The position numbers and the translations under genes are program-made. This document shows, in pieces, positions 14,983-21,639 of a DNA stretch of 23,431 bases. How positions within the stretch are numbered: the stretch's first letter is position 1; every line of letters starts with the position of its first letter. The stretch covers positions 1 to 23,431 of the forward strand of contig DBQB01000041.1 of NCBI GenBank assembly GCA_002305685.1. The letters are read 5' to 3'. This stretch comes from Ruminococcaceae bacterium UBA1405. GTDB taxonomy: Bacteria; Bacillota; Clostridia; Oscillospirales; Ruminococcaceae. The notes beneath the pieces are model-generated. The model was not told where the DNA came from, searched no databases, and saw only the letters and a program-made list of their open reading frames with translations.

Positions 14983-16956
14983 ATGAATACCAATCCGCAA
15001 CAACACAACAGCGCAATCAAAAGGCCTGGCAAGAAAACCATAGTCATCTTGGCATTGGCAGCACTGCTGGTGGCAGCAGGCGCTGCGGGCGTATTCTTGC
15101 CCACTTTGTCCGCTCAGGATGAAGAGACGGAGACGGTATATAAAGAATCCCCCGTTGTCCGTGGAGATTTGACTGTGGGAATCAGCGAGAGCGGTACCGC
15201 ATCGCTGGAATCTCTCAGCCACACCTTTTCCATTGCCACAACGGTGGAAGAGGTACTGGTGAAGGCAGGTCAATATGTGGAGGAAGGGGATGTGATTGCC
15301 CGCCTGAATTCCACGGATATCCAGGAGGAATTGACCGAGTTGGAAAGCAGCTATCGCACCGCCAACATACAGTATCAGCAGGCGGTGCTACAACAGCAGC
15401 TGACCGAGACGCAGGCACAGGCTACCCGCAGCGAAACGCTGGCGCAGAGCGAAACAGCAGATCTGGAATATTCCCTTTCCGTTGACGATCAGGACCTTAA
15501 TGTCATTTCTGCAAAATCCAATCTGGATTCTATACAGACGCAGCTGGATTACTATAACGATCTGCTAAACGGTGAGGATGAAGATGAGCTGCGGGAAAAG
15601 TATGGACTTGACGATATTCTGGACGAGATTGACACTTTGCAAGACCAGGTAAACGATGTGAAGGACCAAATCGAGCTGCTGGAGGATAGCTCCGGCGGAT
15701 GTGACGGATGCTCTGATTCGCAGTATGTGGAACATACAAACGTTTCCGTTTCTGAACTTACCCAAGGGATGGAAGGGGCCAAGACTTCCTATCAGGATTA
15801 TCAGAGTTTATATAGCGAGACGGTGAATACAGCTGTGGATTCCTATAACAACAGCGAAAGCCCTTTCACTGCCGACGACATTCGCAGCGCCACCGAAGCG
15901 GGAACCCTGGATCAGCTGCTTTCCGACGAGGGCTTGATTGGTGAGCTCACCGAGTATTATCAGAGATGGCAGGAAAATTACGCACTTTATCAGCAGTATG
16001 TGGCGACAATCGCCCATGTATCCAGCGATGAGAGCAACTCTACACAGCTTGCAAACCTGCAAACGGAGCTTGCCTCCTTGCAGGCGCAATTAAACGCGGC
16101 GAACAATACCTGGGATACCACCGCCTCTCAGTTTGAAGCAGAATACGATGAAGCGGAGGATAAAGTGGCGGAGCTGGAAACCGAACTCAAAAGTGCCGAA
16201 ATCAAATATCAGCAGGCGCTGATCAATCAACAACTCAACTATGTTACTGCCCAGAATGAAAAAGAAAATTCCCTTTCCAGTGCGGAAAATGCAGAAATTC
16301 AGTATGAACTGACTCTGCTCCAGGCGCAAAGCAGCGTTCTCTCCGCGCAGGACAATCTGCAAACCATTGAAAACCAGATCAGTGAGACCCAGCAGGCGCT
16401 GGAGGAATGCGAGGTAAAAGCAAGATGCTCCGGGCTGGTCATGAGCGTATATGTGACAGAAGGGGACGGGATTTCCGACAATGCTACCATTGCTTTGATT
16501 TCCAACAGTGAGAAAGCTTATGTAACCGTCTCCATTGCTCAGGAGGATATCGGGGACATTGCCATTGGGAAGGCCTGTAATCTGGAGTTCGGCGCTTACA
16601 GCGATGAAAAGTATACCGGTGTGGTGGATTCCATCTCCACCAGCCCAGCAAGAAGCGGTGCTTCCACCGTCAGCTATACCGTATCGGTGCTGGTGGATGG
16701 GGATTGCAGCAAGCTCTATGAAGGAATGACGGCTGAGGTTACCTTTATCACCAAGGAAGTAAGCGATGTGCTGTATGTTTCCAACCGTACCGTATTCACT
16801 GAGGACGGAAAACAGTATGTGAAGGTGAAACGGGAGGATGGAACCATTGAGACGGTGGAGGTGACTACTGGCTTTTCTGACGGTACCAACGTGGAGATCC
16901 TCAGCGGTCTGAACGAAGGGGATGTGGCGCTGATCGAAAGCACCATCCGCCAGTAA
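14983..16956 (+). CDS. Membrane-fusion (HlyD/MacA/YknX-like) subunit of an ABC efflux system
   Basis: This is a 657-residue adaptor anchored by one N-terminal helix (TIVILALAALLVAAGAAGVFL, about 19-39). A lipoyl/barrel half-motif follows (residues 70-110, TVEEVLVKAGQYVEEGDVIARL). A very long alpha-helical hairpin covers about 113-465, rich in Gln/Glu/Leu coiled-coil sequence. The second lipoyl half is CEVKARCSGLVMSVYVTEGDGIS, followed by the beta-barrel and membrane-proximal domain ending NVEILSGLNEGDVALIES. MacA or YknX have about 370 residues; the extra length is all in the hairpin, which also carries a C240-DG-C243 pair. The ATG has AAAGGA about ten bases upstream. It heads the operon with permease, lipoprotein and ATPase. 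Exported substrate unknown; peptides or antimicrobials are typical for relatives. Confidence 0.88.
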   Translation: MNTNPQQHNSAIKRPGKKTIVILALAALLVAAGAAGVFLPTLSAQDEETETVYKESPVVRGDLTVGISESGTASLESLSHTFSIATTVEEVLVKAGQYVEEGDVIARLNSTDIQEELTELESSYRTANIQYQQAVLQQQLTETQAQATRSETLAQSETADLEYSLSVDDQDLNVISAKSNLDSIQTQLDYYNDLLNGEDEDELREKYGLDDILDEIDTLQDQVNDVKDQIELLEDSSGGCDGCSDSQYVEHTNVSVSELTQGMEGAKTSYQDYQSLYSETVNTAVDSYNNSESPFTADDIRSATEAGTLDQLLSDEGLIGELTEYYQRWQENYALYQQYVATIAHVSSDESNSTQLANLQTELASLQAQLNAANNTWDTTASQFEAEYDEAEDKVAELETELKSAEIKYQQALINQQLNYVTAQNEKENSLSSAENAEIQYELTLLQAQSSVLSAQDNLQTIENQISETQQALEECEVKARCSGLVMSVYVTEGDGISDNATIALISNSEKAYVTVSIAQEDIGDIAIGKACNLEFGAYSDEKYTGVVDSISTSPARSGASTVSYTVSVLVDGDCSKLYEGMTAEVTFITKEVSDVLYVSNRTVFTEDGKQYVKVKREDGTIETVEVTTGFSDGTNVEILSGLNEGDVALIESTIRQ

Positions 16957-16990
16957 GAATTTCCGTCACAATGTTGAGAAGGAACGGTGT

Positions 16991-18346
16991 TTGTTTGTGC
17001 GTATCTTGGAAATCGTCCGGCTGGTGTGGATCAATCTGGTACAGAATAAATTTAAGGTGGCTCTGACTTCAGTAGGAATCATTGCGGGGGCGGCAACGAT
17101 TGTGCTGGTGATTGCCATTGGACGCGGCGGTCAGGCAGATGTGGCGGATCAGTTTAAGAATCTGAACGCTGGAGCCATTGAAATTACCTATGAATATTCT
17201 GGACAAAGCATAGGTGGAATGCCCTCCATGGGGGGCGGCGGTATGCCATCCATGGGAGGTGGAGGTGGAATGCCTTCTATGGGAGGCGGCGGCGGAATGT
17301 CCTCCATGGGAGGCGGCGGAATGCCGGGCGGTATGGGCATGATGGGGTTGTTCGGTGGGCTTGAAAACACCAAGCGTATCGAGCTGACCGAAACCGACGT
17401 GGAGGATTTGGAACTGTTTGTTCCAGGAATTTCAGATATTACCATTTCCGCTTCCACTTCTACCAGCGTTACCGGAGGAGATCTTGAAGAAGAAACTACC
17501 TACACCGTTGCAGCTGTTAAGGAAAACTATATGGACATCAGCAATCTTTCCCTGCTTATCGGTGATTTTATCACGGAGAGTGACGAAGAGGCGATGAGCC
17601 GGGTAGCAGTACTGGGATATGATACGGCGGAGGAAATTTTTGGTTCAGCTTACGAGGCTTTTAATAATATTTTGTATGTGGATGAACGGCCTTATACCGT
17701 CATAGGCGTTTTGCAGCAGATTGGGACAGTATCCTCCGAGGTAAATCCGGACACAGCAATCTTTCTGCCATACCAGGTTGCCCGCAAATACATCATCGGC
17801 TCCAATTCTATATCGCCAACCATCACTGCTGTGGCCGAAGAGGTAAAAGATGTTGAGCAGATCATAGAAGATATCGAGTTGGTACTAGGACAGACCTACA
17901 CCGACGCGACATTTACCATCACCGATGCCGGTACGAAGATGGAGGCTGCTTCTGCTTCCTCCGATACCCTGACGATGCTGCTGTACGCCATTGCGACCAT
18001 TGTATTTTTCATTGGCGGCATCGGGATTATGAACGTGCTGTTTGTATCTGTCAAGGAACGAACTCAGGAGATCGGAGTGCTCAAGGCGCTGGGTAGTTCT
18101 CAACAAAACATTCTAACTGAGTTTTTGATGGAAGCGGCGATGATCAGTGTTTTTGGCGGGATTGTTGGGGTGATTTTGGCCAGCGCTTGTATGCCTTTGG
18201 TGACCTTGGTGGGAATGCGGGTGGAACCTTCCACCGTCGGGGCGTTATTGGCACTGGTTTTTGCGGTGCTTACCGGAACCATCTTTGGGTTTTATCCCGC
18301 TTTTAAAGCCTCTAAATTACTGCCAGTGGAAGCGCTGAAGGACTGA
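16991..18346 (+). CDS. MacB/YknZ-type ABC transporter permease with Met/Gly-rich insertion
   Basis: This is a 451-residue permease of the FtsX/MacB superfamily. Helix 1 (residues 24-42) precedes a large extracytoplasmic MacB-PCD domain, and three C-terminal helices follow (about 330-350, 378-400 and 415-440). The conserved FtsX region reads GGIGIMNVLFVSVKERTQEIGVLKALGSS, and the end is FGFYPAFKASKLLPVEALKD. Residues 75-123 are an insertion of four imperfect MPSMGGGG units carrying 12 methionines. The start is TTG at 16991, seven bases after AGAAGGA; a GTG at 16997 is an alternative. It lies 34 bases after the fusion protein and 20 before the lipoprotein. It should form the membrane pore with the ATPase encoded at 19108. 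Confidence 0.9.
   Translation: MFVRILEIVRLVWINLVQNKFKVALTSVGIIAGAATIVLVIAIGRGGQADVADQFKNLNAGAIEITYEYSGQSIGGMPSMGGGGMPSMGGGGGMPSMGGGGGMSSMGGGGMPGGMGMMGLFGGLENTKRIELTETDVEDLELFVPGISDITISASTSTSVTGGDLEEETTYTVAAVKENYMDISNLSLLIGDFITESDEEAMSRVAVLGYDTAEEIFGSAYEAFNNILYVDERPYTVIGVLQQIGTVSSEVNPDTAIFLPYQVARKYIIGSNSISPTITAVAEEVKDVEQIIEDIELVLGQTYTDATFTITDAGTKMEAASASSDTLTMLLYAIATIVFFIGGIGIMNVLFVSVKERTQEIGVLKALGSSQQNILTEFLMEAAMISVFGGIVGVILASACMPLVTLVGMRVEPSTVGALLALVFAVLTGTIFGFYPAFKASKLLPVEALKD
17218..17332 (+). repeat. In-frame tandem repeat of 24-27 bases coding MPSMGGGG units
   Basis: Four imperfect units, each starting near ATGCCNTCCATGGG and ending in a run of GGN glycine codons, lie in the permease gene. 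Units differ by whole glycine codons, so the frame is kept. Such repeats can gain or lose units by slippage. Confidence 0.8.
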
Positions 18347-18366
18347 ACAAGAGGAGAGAAGCTACT

Positions 18367-19071
18367 GTGAAAAGAGTGCAAAAATTTCACCGGAAATCTA
18401 TCGGTATTTTAATGTTAGCGCTGATCTGCTGCTGGACGTTGACAGGCTGTTCTGTGAAGGAAACGGTCTCTGCGCTATGGTCACAGGTGCTGACGCTGAC
18501 AGGAATCTCCTCCCAGCAGACGGAGGAGACCCTGGATGAAAACCAGCGGGAGATTTACGGCCAGGTAGTCTCAGCGGTAGGAAATGAGATTACCTTACAG
18601 TTGGGTACCCTGCAAACCGGTCAAAATCAGCAGCAGGGTAAAGATACCAGTCTTTCTGCTCCGTCGGATCAGGAAACACTGCCTGAGCCGAGCGATGCTT
18701 CCCGGCAAGGTCCGGAAGGTTTTGATGCTCCAGCACAGGGCGCAGGGATGCCGGAGGATGCAGTATCCTTTGGAGCCGATAGGGGGAGCCGGGAAACCGG
18801 TATGCAGTCGCAGCGCCAGAACAATGCCGATATGGCTGCTTCGTTTGATTCCATGCAGAGTGAAACGGATATCAATTTTCCTTCCCAGGTACAACGGGGC
18901 GTTTCCCTGGAACTGACGGGGGAGGAAGTGGTTTATCAGATCCCCCCTCGGTGCCTGTGGAGTATTCGATGGGGGATCAGACCCTTACTCTTTCTTTTTC
19001 ACGCATCAGTGCTGAAAATACGCTGCGGCTGGTGCTGCAGACGTTGGAAGATGGCAGTGAAGCGGTGGTAA
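18367..19071 (+). CDS. Lipoprotein of the efflux operon, C-terminus frameshifted in a C6 run
   Basis: The protein is a lipoprotein: MKRVQKFHRKS, a hydrophobic stretch and the lipobox LTGC with Cys28. A short QVVSAVGNEITLQLGTL beta segment (about 66-82) and a long Gln/Ser/Pro-rich linker follow. As written the frame ends at 19071 with a Trp/Cys/Arg-rich tail unlike the rest. If one C is added to the C6 run at 18942-18947, the reading continues as PVEYSMGDQTLTLSFSRISA... through VVKVQILG to a stop at 19089-19091. That gives 241 residues and ends 17 bases before the ATPase start, the spacing of an operon. I think the restored form is ancestral. Start is GTG with GAGGAG upstream. It may be an accessory surface lipoprotein of the exporter; no domain is recognised. 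Confidence 0.75.
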   Translation: MKRVQKFHRKSIGILMLALICCWTLTGCSVKETVSALWSQVLTLTGISSQQTEETLDENQREIYGQVVSAVGNEITLQLGTLQTGQNQQQGKDTSLSAPSDQETLPEPSDASRQGPEGFDAPAQGAGMPEDAVSFGADRGSRETGMQSQRQNNADMAASFDSMQSETDINFPSQVQRGVSLELTGEEVVYQIPPRCLWSIRWGIRPLLFLFHASVLKIRCGWCCRRWKMAVKRW

Positions 19072-19107
19072 AGGTACAAATTTTGGGATAAGAGAGGAAA
19101 AGAAACT

Positions 19108-19803
19108 ATGGAAAAAATGGTATCATTACAAAATATTGTGAAATCTTATCCTATGGGCCGGGGAGAAAAGCTGGAGATTTTGCATGACATTTCCCTGACG
19201 GTGGAGGAGGGCGAATTTCTGGCAATTTTGGGTCCTTCCGGTTCCGGAAAGTCTACGCTGATGAATGTGATTGGTTGTATGGACCGATTTGATACGGGAG
19301 AGTACCTGCTTCATGGCCACGCAATACATCAGTGCAGCGACAAAGAGCTGACAGCCATACGCAACCAGGAGATTGGTTTTATCTTTCAAAAATATCATTT
19401 GATTGGAACTTATACGGTATTGCAGAATATAATTATGCCGCTGCTGCTGCGAGGTATGAGCCAGAAGGAGGCGGAGCAAGCCGCAATGCCAACCATTGAA
19501 ATGTTGGGTTTAGGACAAAGAATCCGTCATAAACCCGGGGAGCTTTCCGGTGGGCAGCAGCAGCGTGTATCCATCGCGCGTGCGCTGGTGGGAAAACCTT
19601 CTATTCTGCTTGCGGACGAACCCACAGGAGCTTTGGACCAAAATACCGGCCGAGAGGTTATGCGTCTGTTCGAGCAGCTGAATCAGATGGGGCATACTGT
19701 GATTATGATCACGCATGATCTTGGAATTGCCCGGCACGCCCACCGGGTGGTGCGGATTGTGGACGGACGACTGTATCAGCAGGGGGAAGATCATTTGTCG
19801 TAA
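19108..19803 (+). CDS. ABC transporter ATP-binding protein (MacB/LolD/YknY type)
   Basis: This 231-residue cytoplasmic ATPase powers the efflux system whose fusion protein and permease precede it. Walker A is GPSGSGKST (42-50), the Q-loop glutamine is Gln94 (FIFQKYHLI), the signature is LSGGQ (146-150), Walker B with D-loop is ILLADEPTGALD (166-177), and the switch histidine is His203 (ITHDL). Length and the short IFQ-x-x-x-L-I-x-x-x-T-V-x-x-N-I block are typical of the MacB/LolD/FtsE subfamily. All catalytic residues are present. It starts with GAGGAAAAG upstream and is the last gene of the operon. No clear terminator was seen right after it. The gene order fusion protein, permease, lipoprotein, ATPase differs from the common order with the ATPase second. 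Confidence 0.95.
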   Translation: MEKMVSLQNIVKSYPMGRGEKLEILHDISLTVEEGEFLAILGPSGSGKSTLMNVIGCMDRFDTGEYLLHGHAIHQCSDKELTAIRNQEIGFIFQKYHLIGTYTVLQNIIMPLLLRGMSQKEAEQAAMPTIEMLGLGQRIRHKPGELSGGQQQRVSIARALVGKPSILLADEPTGALDQNTGREVMRLFEQLNQMGHTVIMITHDLGIARHAHRVVRIVDGRLYQQGEDHLS

Positions 19804-19967
19804 GAAAGAGGGAAAACAGTTGGCATAAAAACGGCGAAGCTCCTCAGGCCAATCCCAAACGGTCATGGAAAATTGGGCCGATTGGAGATCAGCGATCTCC
19901 GGTCAACGATATTTCGTCAAGCGTTTCCGAAAACTTACAGGAATTTCAATTTTTTTGATGGAAATGC

Positions 19968-19996
19968 TTGACATATCTCTGGATTTGTTTTATAAT
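19968..19996 (+). promoter_or_regulatory. Consensus promoter P1 of the tRNA cluster
   Basis: TTGACA (19968-19973), 17 bases, TATAAT (19991-19996): a full consensus sigma-A promoter. The transcript would begin near 20003, about 155 bases before tRNA-Gly. Confidence 0.8.
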
Positions 19997-20105
19997 ATGC
20001 AAGCACCTTGGATAAGGCGCTTCCCGGTAAGTCTTGCTTTGCAGCTGCTCTGGTTTCGTTTTCCGGCTTCGCGGTAGGCGGGGAGGAAAAAATTGAAACA
20101 AACGC

Positions 20106-20134
20106 TTGACTTTTTGAGAGAAGTGTAGTAAAAT
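20106..20134 (+). promoter_or_regulatory. Promoter P2 of the tRNA cluster
   Basis: TTGACT (20106-20111), 17 bases, TAAAAT (20129-20134), about 17 bases before the mature tRNA-Gly. Tandem P1/P2 promoters are typical for stable RNA operons. Confidence 0.7.
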
Positions 20135-20157
20135 AGCTATCGTCAGTTTTGAGTTTT

Positions 20158-20231
20158 GCGGGTGTAGTTCAATGGTAGAATCCCAGCCTTCCAAGCTGGT
20201 TGTGTGGGTTCGATTCCCATCACCCGCTCCA
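20158..20231 (+). tRNA. tRNA-Gly (anticodon TCC)
   Basis: Acceptor GCGGGTG pairs with CACCCGC. The anticodon stem-loop is CCAGC-CTTCCAA-GCTGG, giving anticodon TCC (glycine GGA). The T-arm is GTGGG-TTCGATT-CCCAT. The CCA end is encoded. First of a three-tRNA transcript. Confidence 0.96.
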
Positions 20232-20265
20232 TTGATCCAAGTAAAATCCAGGTGGGAAATGATAT

Positions 20266-20342
<77 letters not shown>

Positions 20343-20358
20343 GTTTTTCCTTGCATAT

Positions 20359-20436
20359 GGTGGGTATGGCGTAGTTGGTTAACGCGTCAGTTTGTGGCAC
20401 TGAAGACCGTGGGTTCGAATCCCACTATCCACCCCA
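20359..20436 (+). tRNA. tRNA-His (anticodon GTG)
   Basis: The anticodon loop TTGTGGC lies between TCAGT and ACTGA, giving anticodon GTG (histidine). Acceptor GTGGGTA pairs with TATCCAC, with one wobble pair. The extra G at 20359 can pair with discriminator C73, as expected for tRNA-His. The T-arm is GTGGG-TTCGAAT-CCCAC and CCA is encoded. Confidence 0.95.
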
Positions 20437-20445
20437 CAATGAAGG

Positions 20446-20475
20446 AAGCCCGTTCATCTGGACGGGCTTTTCTTG
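20446..20475 (+). terminator. Terminator after tRNA-His
   Basis: AAGCCCGT (20446-20453) pairs with ACGGGCTT (20462-20469), followed by TTCTTG. It separates the first three tRNAs from tRNA-Gln; some read-through may supply the latter, for which I see no clear promoter. Confidence 0.75.
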
Positions 20476-20524
20476 TAAAAGTCTCTTCGGCGGTATCTGC
20501 CGGGGAGTTGAGATAGATCGATAT

Positions 20525-20600
20525 TGGGCTGTCGCCAAGGGGTAAGGCACAGGACTTTGACTCCTGCATCACGCTGGTTCAAATCCAGCCAGCCCAGCCA
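20525..20600 (+). tRNA. tRNA-Gln (anticodon TTG)
   Basis: Acceptor TGGGCTG pairs with CAGCCCA, starting with T1 as is usual for tRNA-Gln. The anticodon stem-loop is CAGGA-CTTTGAC-TCCTG, anticodon TTG (glutamine CAA). The T-arm is GCTGG-TTCAAAT-CCAGC. Discriminator G and encoded CCA are present. Confidence 0.95.
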
Positions 20601-20618
20601 TCTATGAAGGTCAGTTTA

Positions 20619-20660
20619 GATCGGATGCGTGTAAAAGCGCATCCGATCGGCCTTTTTAGG
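20619..20660 (+). terminator. Terminator after tRNA-Gln
   Basis: GATCGGATGCG (20619-20629) and CGCATCCGATC (20638-20648) are exact complements, followed by GGCCTTTTT. Confidence 0.85.
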
Positions 20661-20805
20661 GATTTTTTCAACCTCAATTTCAAGAAAAAAACGAAAGATC
20701 GGAAAATGGCTTTTTAGGAACTGACAGGATTCGAACCGATACGCTTCCCTAAAAAGCAAGGCGCCCTTTTTGATTCTCCATATTTCAAAAGGGGCACCTT
20801 TTTCT
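20661..20805 (+). repeat. Dispersed structured repeat, copy A
   Basis: This block is about 84% identical to 23321-23383 over its 63-base core (20711-20773), with weaker similarity upstream (shared CCTCAATTTC). It folds into stem 1, GCTTTTTAGG (20709-20718) with CCTAAAAAGC (20748-20757). The loop contains GGATTCGAACC, the complement of a tRNA T-arm GGTTCGAATCC. Stem 2 pairs AAGGCGCCCTTTTTG (20758-20772) with 20786-20800 (one mismatch) and ends in TTTTT, a terminator. It may derive from a tRNA end or be a functional RNA or terminator module. Confidence 0.75.
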
Positions 20806-20834
20806 GTACTAAAAAATTCATAGCAAGAAAGAGG

Positions 20835-20878
20835 CACCTATCCGCTGGTTTTGGATACCAGCAGATAGGTGTTTTTTT
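20835..20878 (+). terminator. Strong terminator hairpin after repeat copy A
   Basis: CACCTATCCGCTGG (20835-20848) pairs with CCAGCAGATAGGTG (20858-20871) with one mismatch, followed by seven T. It is the third terminator in a row after tRNA-Gln. Confidence 0.8.
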
Positions 20879-20964
20879 CATTTCCAGAATTCAAAAAGGG
20901 CGCCGGAATTTCGCAAAGAGTTCCGGAGTCCTCTTGTGCTTAGGAAAGAACAGGAGGCATCCAA

Positions 20965-21057
20965 ATGGTGAAAGATCAAAAGCGTAAAGAAAGAATGAGT
21001 GGATGGGCAGGAGTTCCAAAGACTACCTATCCGTTTTCCTGCCAAAACCGCCCGTAA
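20965..21057 (+). CDS. Possible 30-residue ORF, unrecognised
   Basis: An ATG at 20965 follows AGGAGG by a suitable distance and opens a frame MVKDQKRKERMSGWAGVPKT... of 30 codons. The protein is basic and resembles nothing I know. The next frame (GTG at 20999 to 21199) is also open. It may be the remains of a longer gene disrupted by a frameshift, or a small peptide. A perfect inverted repeat CCGGAA/TTCCGG (20903-20926) lies just upstream. Confidence 0.25.
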   Translation: MVKDQKRKERMSGWAGVPKTTYPFSCQNRP

Positions 21058-21178
21058 AAAGGCTGAAAAATCATATTCTTTTGATCTGACCTATCAATTC
21101 GGGGGTTTTTGGTGGGGACAAAACAGGAAAGTGTCTGTATATTTTTGTTTGAAAGAGAGTTTTAAGGAGGGGATAGAT

Positions 21179-21626
21179 ATGATTGTGAATTTAATGTAAC
21201 AATCTGGGTGGACTCTCCATGGTTCAACGAGGTAGAGCTGGAACTGAGTGATGGCAACCGCCCCAACAGCCGCCATAGCGCTTTGTACCGCGAAGATGAT
21301 TTCATCACGCAGGAAAGAACCGGTGACCCCTATGATTCGCACAATCTGCCGAAAGAGCCGCTTCCTTTGATTTGGATCCCGATTTTGATTGCGGTGGGTG
21401 TATGACTGCCGCTTATCATAGTCGGGAACATGAAAGCCAAGCTGAAAACAGTGCGATCCCAGGCAGTTATATCAGGAACGATAGTCCAAACATTACAGAA
21501 AGCTATAATCTGTTCCTGTGCAGCATTGTCACACGCAGGGGAAAGCCGAAAACAACATTTTTTGAGGAAGCAGCACATACCCCTTCCTCAGACCCGACCC
21601 ACGGCGGAGGTGATGGAAAATTGTAA
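21179..21626 (+). pseudogene. Decayed TPM-domain (YgcG-type) membrane protein, C-terminal part only
   Basis: Reading across frames recovers the end of a TPM protein. Frame 1 gives DDFITQERTGDPYDSHNLPKEPLPLIWIPILIAVGV, the family's domain end, linker and membrane helix. A TGA at 21403-21405 interrupts the helix, and the same frame continues LPLIIVGNMKAKLKTVRSQ. A frame change near 21455 then leads to IPGSYIRNDSPNITESYNLFLCSIVTRRGKPK and the closing THGGGDGKL, the typical tail of these proteins. The signal peptide and TPM core are missing. AAGGAGGGG with ATG at 21179 sits upstream but opens a six-codon frame, out of phase with the remnant. At least three lesions make loss of function almost certain. 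An intact TPM gene of another subtype lies at 11151-12062. The family tail is recalled, not searched. Confidence 0.75.
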
Positions 21627-21639
21627 CAGGAGGATTTTG

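Larger units (their letters stand above)
19804..20157. other. Intergenic region with tandem tRNA promoters
   Basis: After the ATPase gene there is no convincing coding sequence in this 354-base gap. It holds an inverted repeat GGAGATC-AGC-GATCTCC (19884-19900) without a T-run and two good promoters facing the tRNA cluster. A 70-codon open frame at 19865-20077 spans the first promoter and shows no protein-like signal. Confidence 0.6.

Noticed and set aside
17218..17332. CRISPR or minisatellite interpretation of the repeat in the permease
   Set aside because: There are no spacers of constant length, and the units keep the reading frame and code for a coherent Met/Gly segment.
17188..17457. Proline-rich minus-strand frame opposite the permease repeat
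   Set aside because: Antisense reading of the glycine/methionine repeat gives Pro/Ile-rich sequence; it has no independent support.
19865..20077. 70-codon frame upstream of the tRNA cluster
   Set aside because: It spans the consensus promoter P1, lacks a good ribosome site and has no protein-like features.
20725..20745. A real tRNA gene on the minus strand at the T-arm-like sequence
   Set aside because: Only the T-loop and part of its stem match. There is no acceptor stem, D-arm or anticodon arm, and the T-stem has mismatches.
20616..20837. Minus-strand frame over repeat copy A (with YRFESCQF)
   Set aside because: It is a translation of the structured repeat and the T-arm-like sequence; the same type of frame appears over copy B, so it is a by-product of the repeat.
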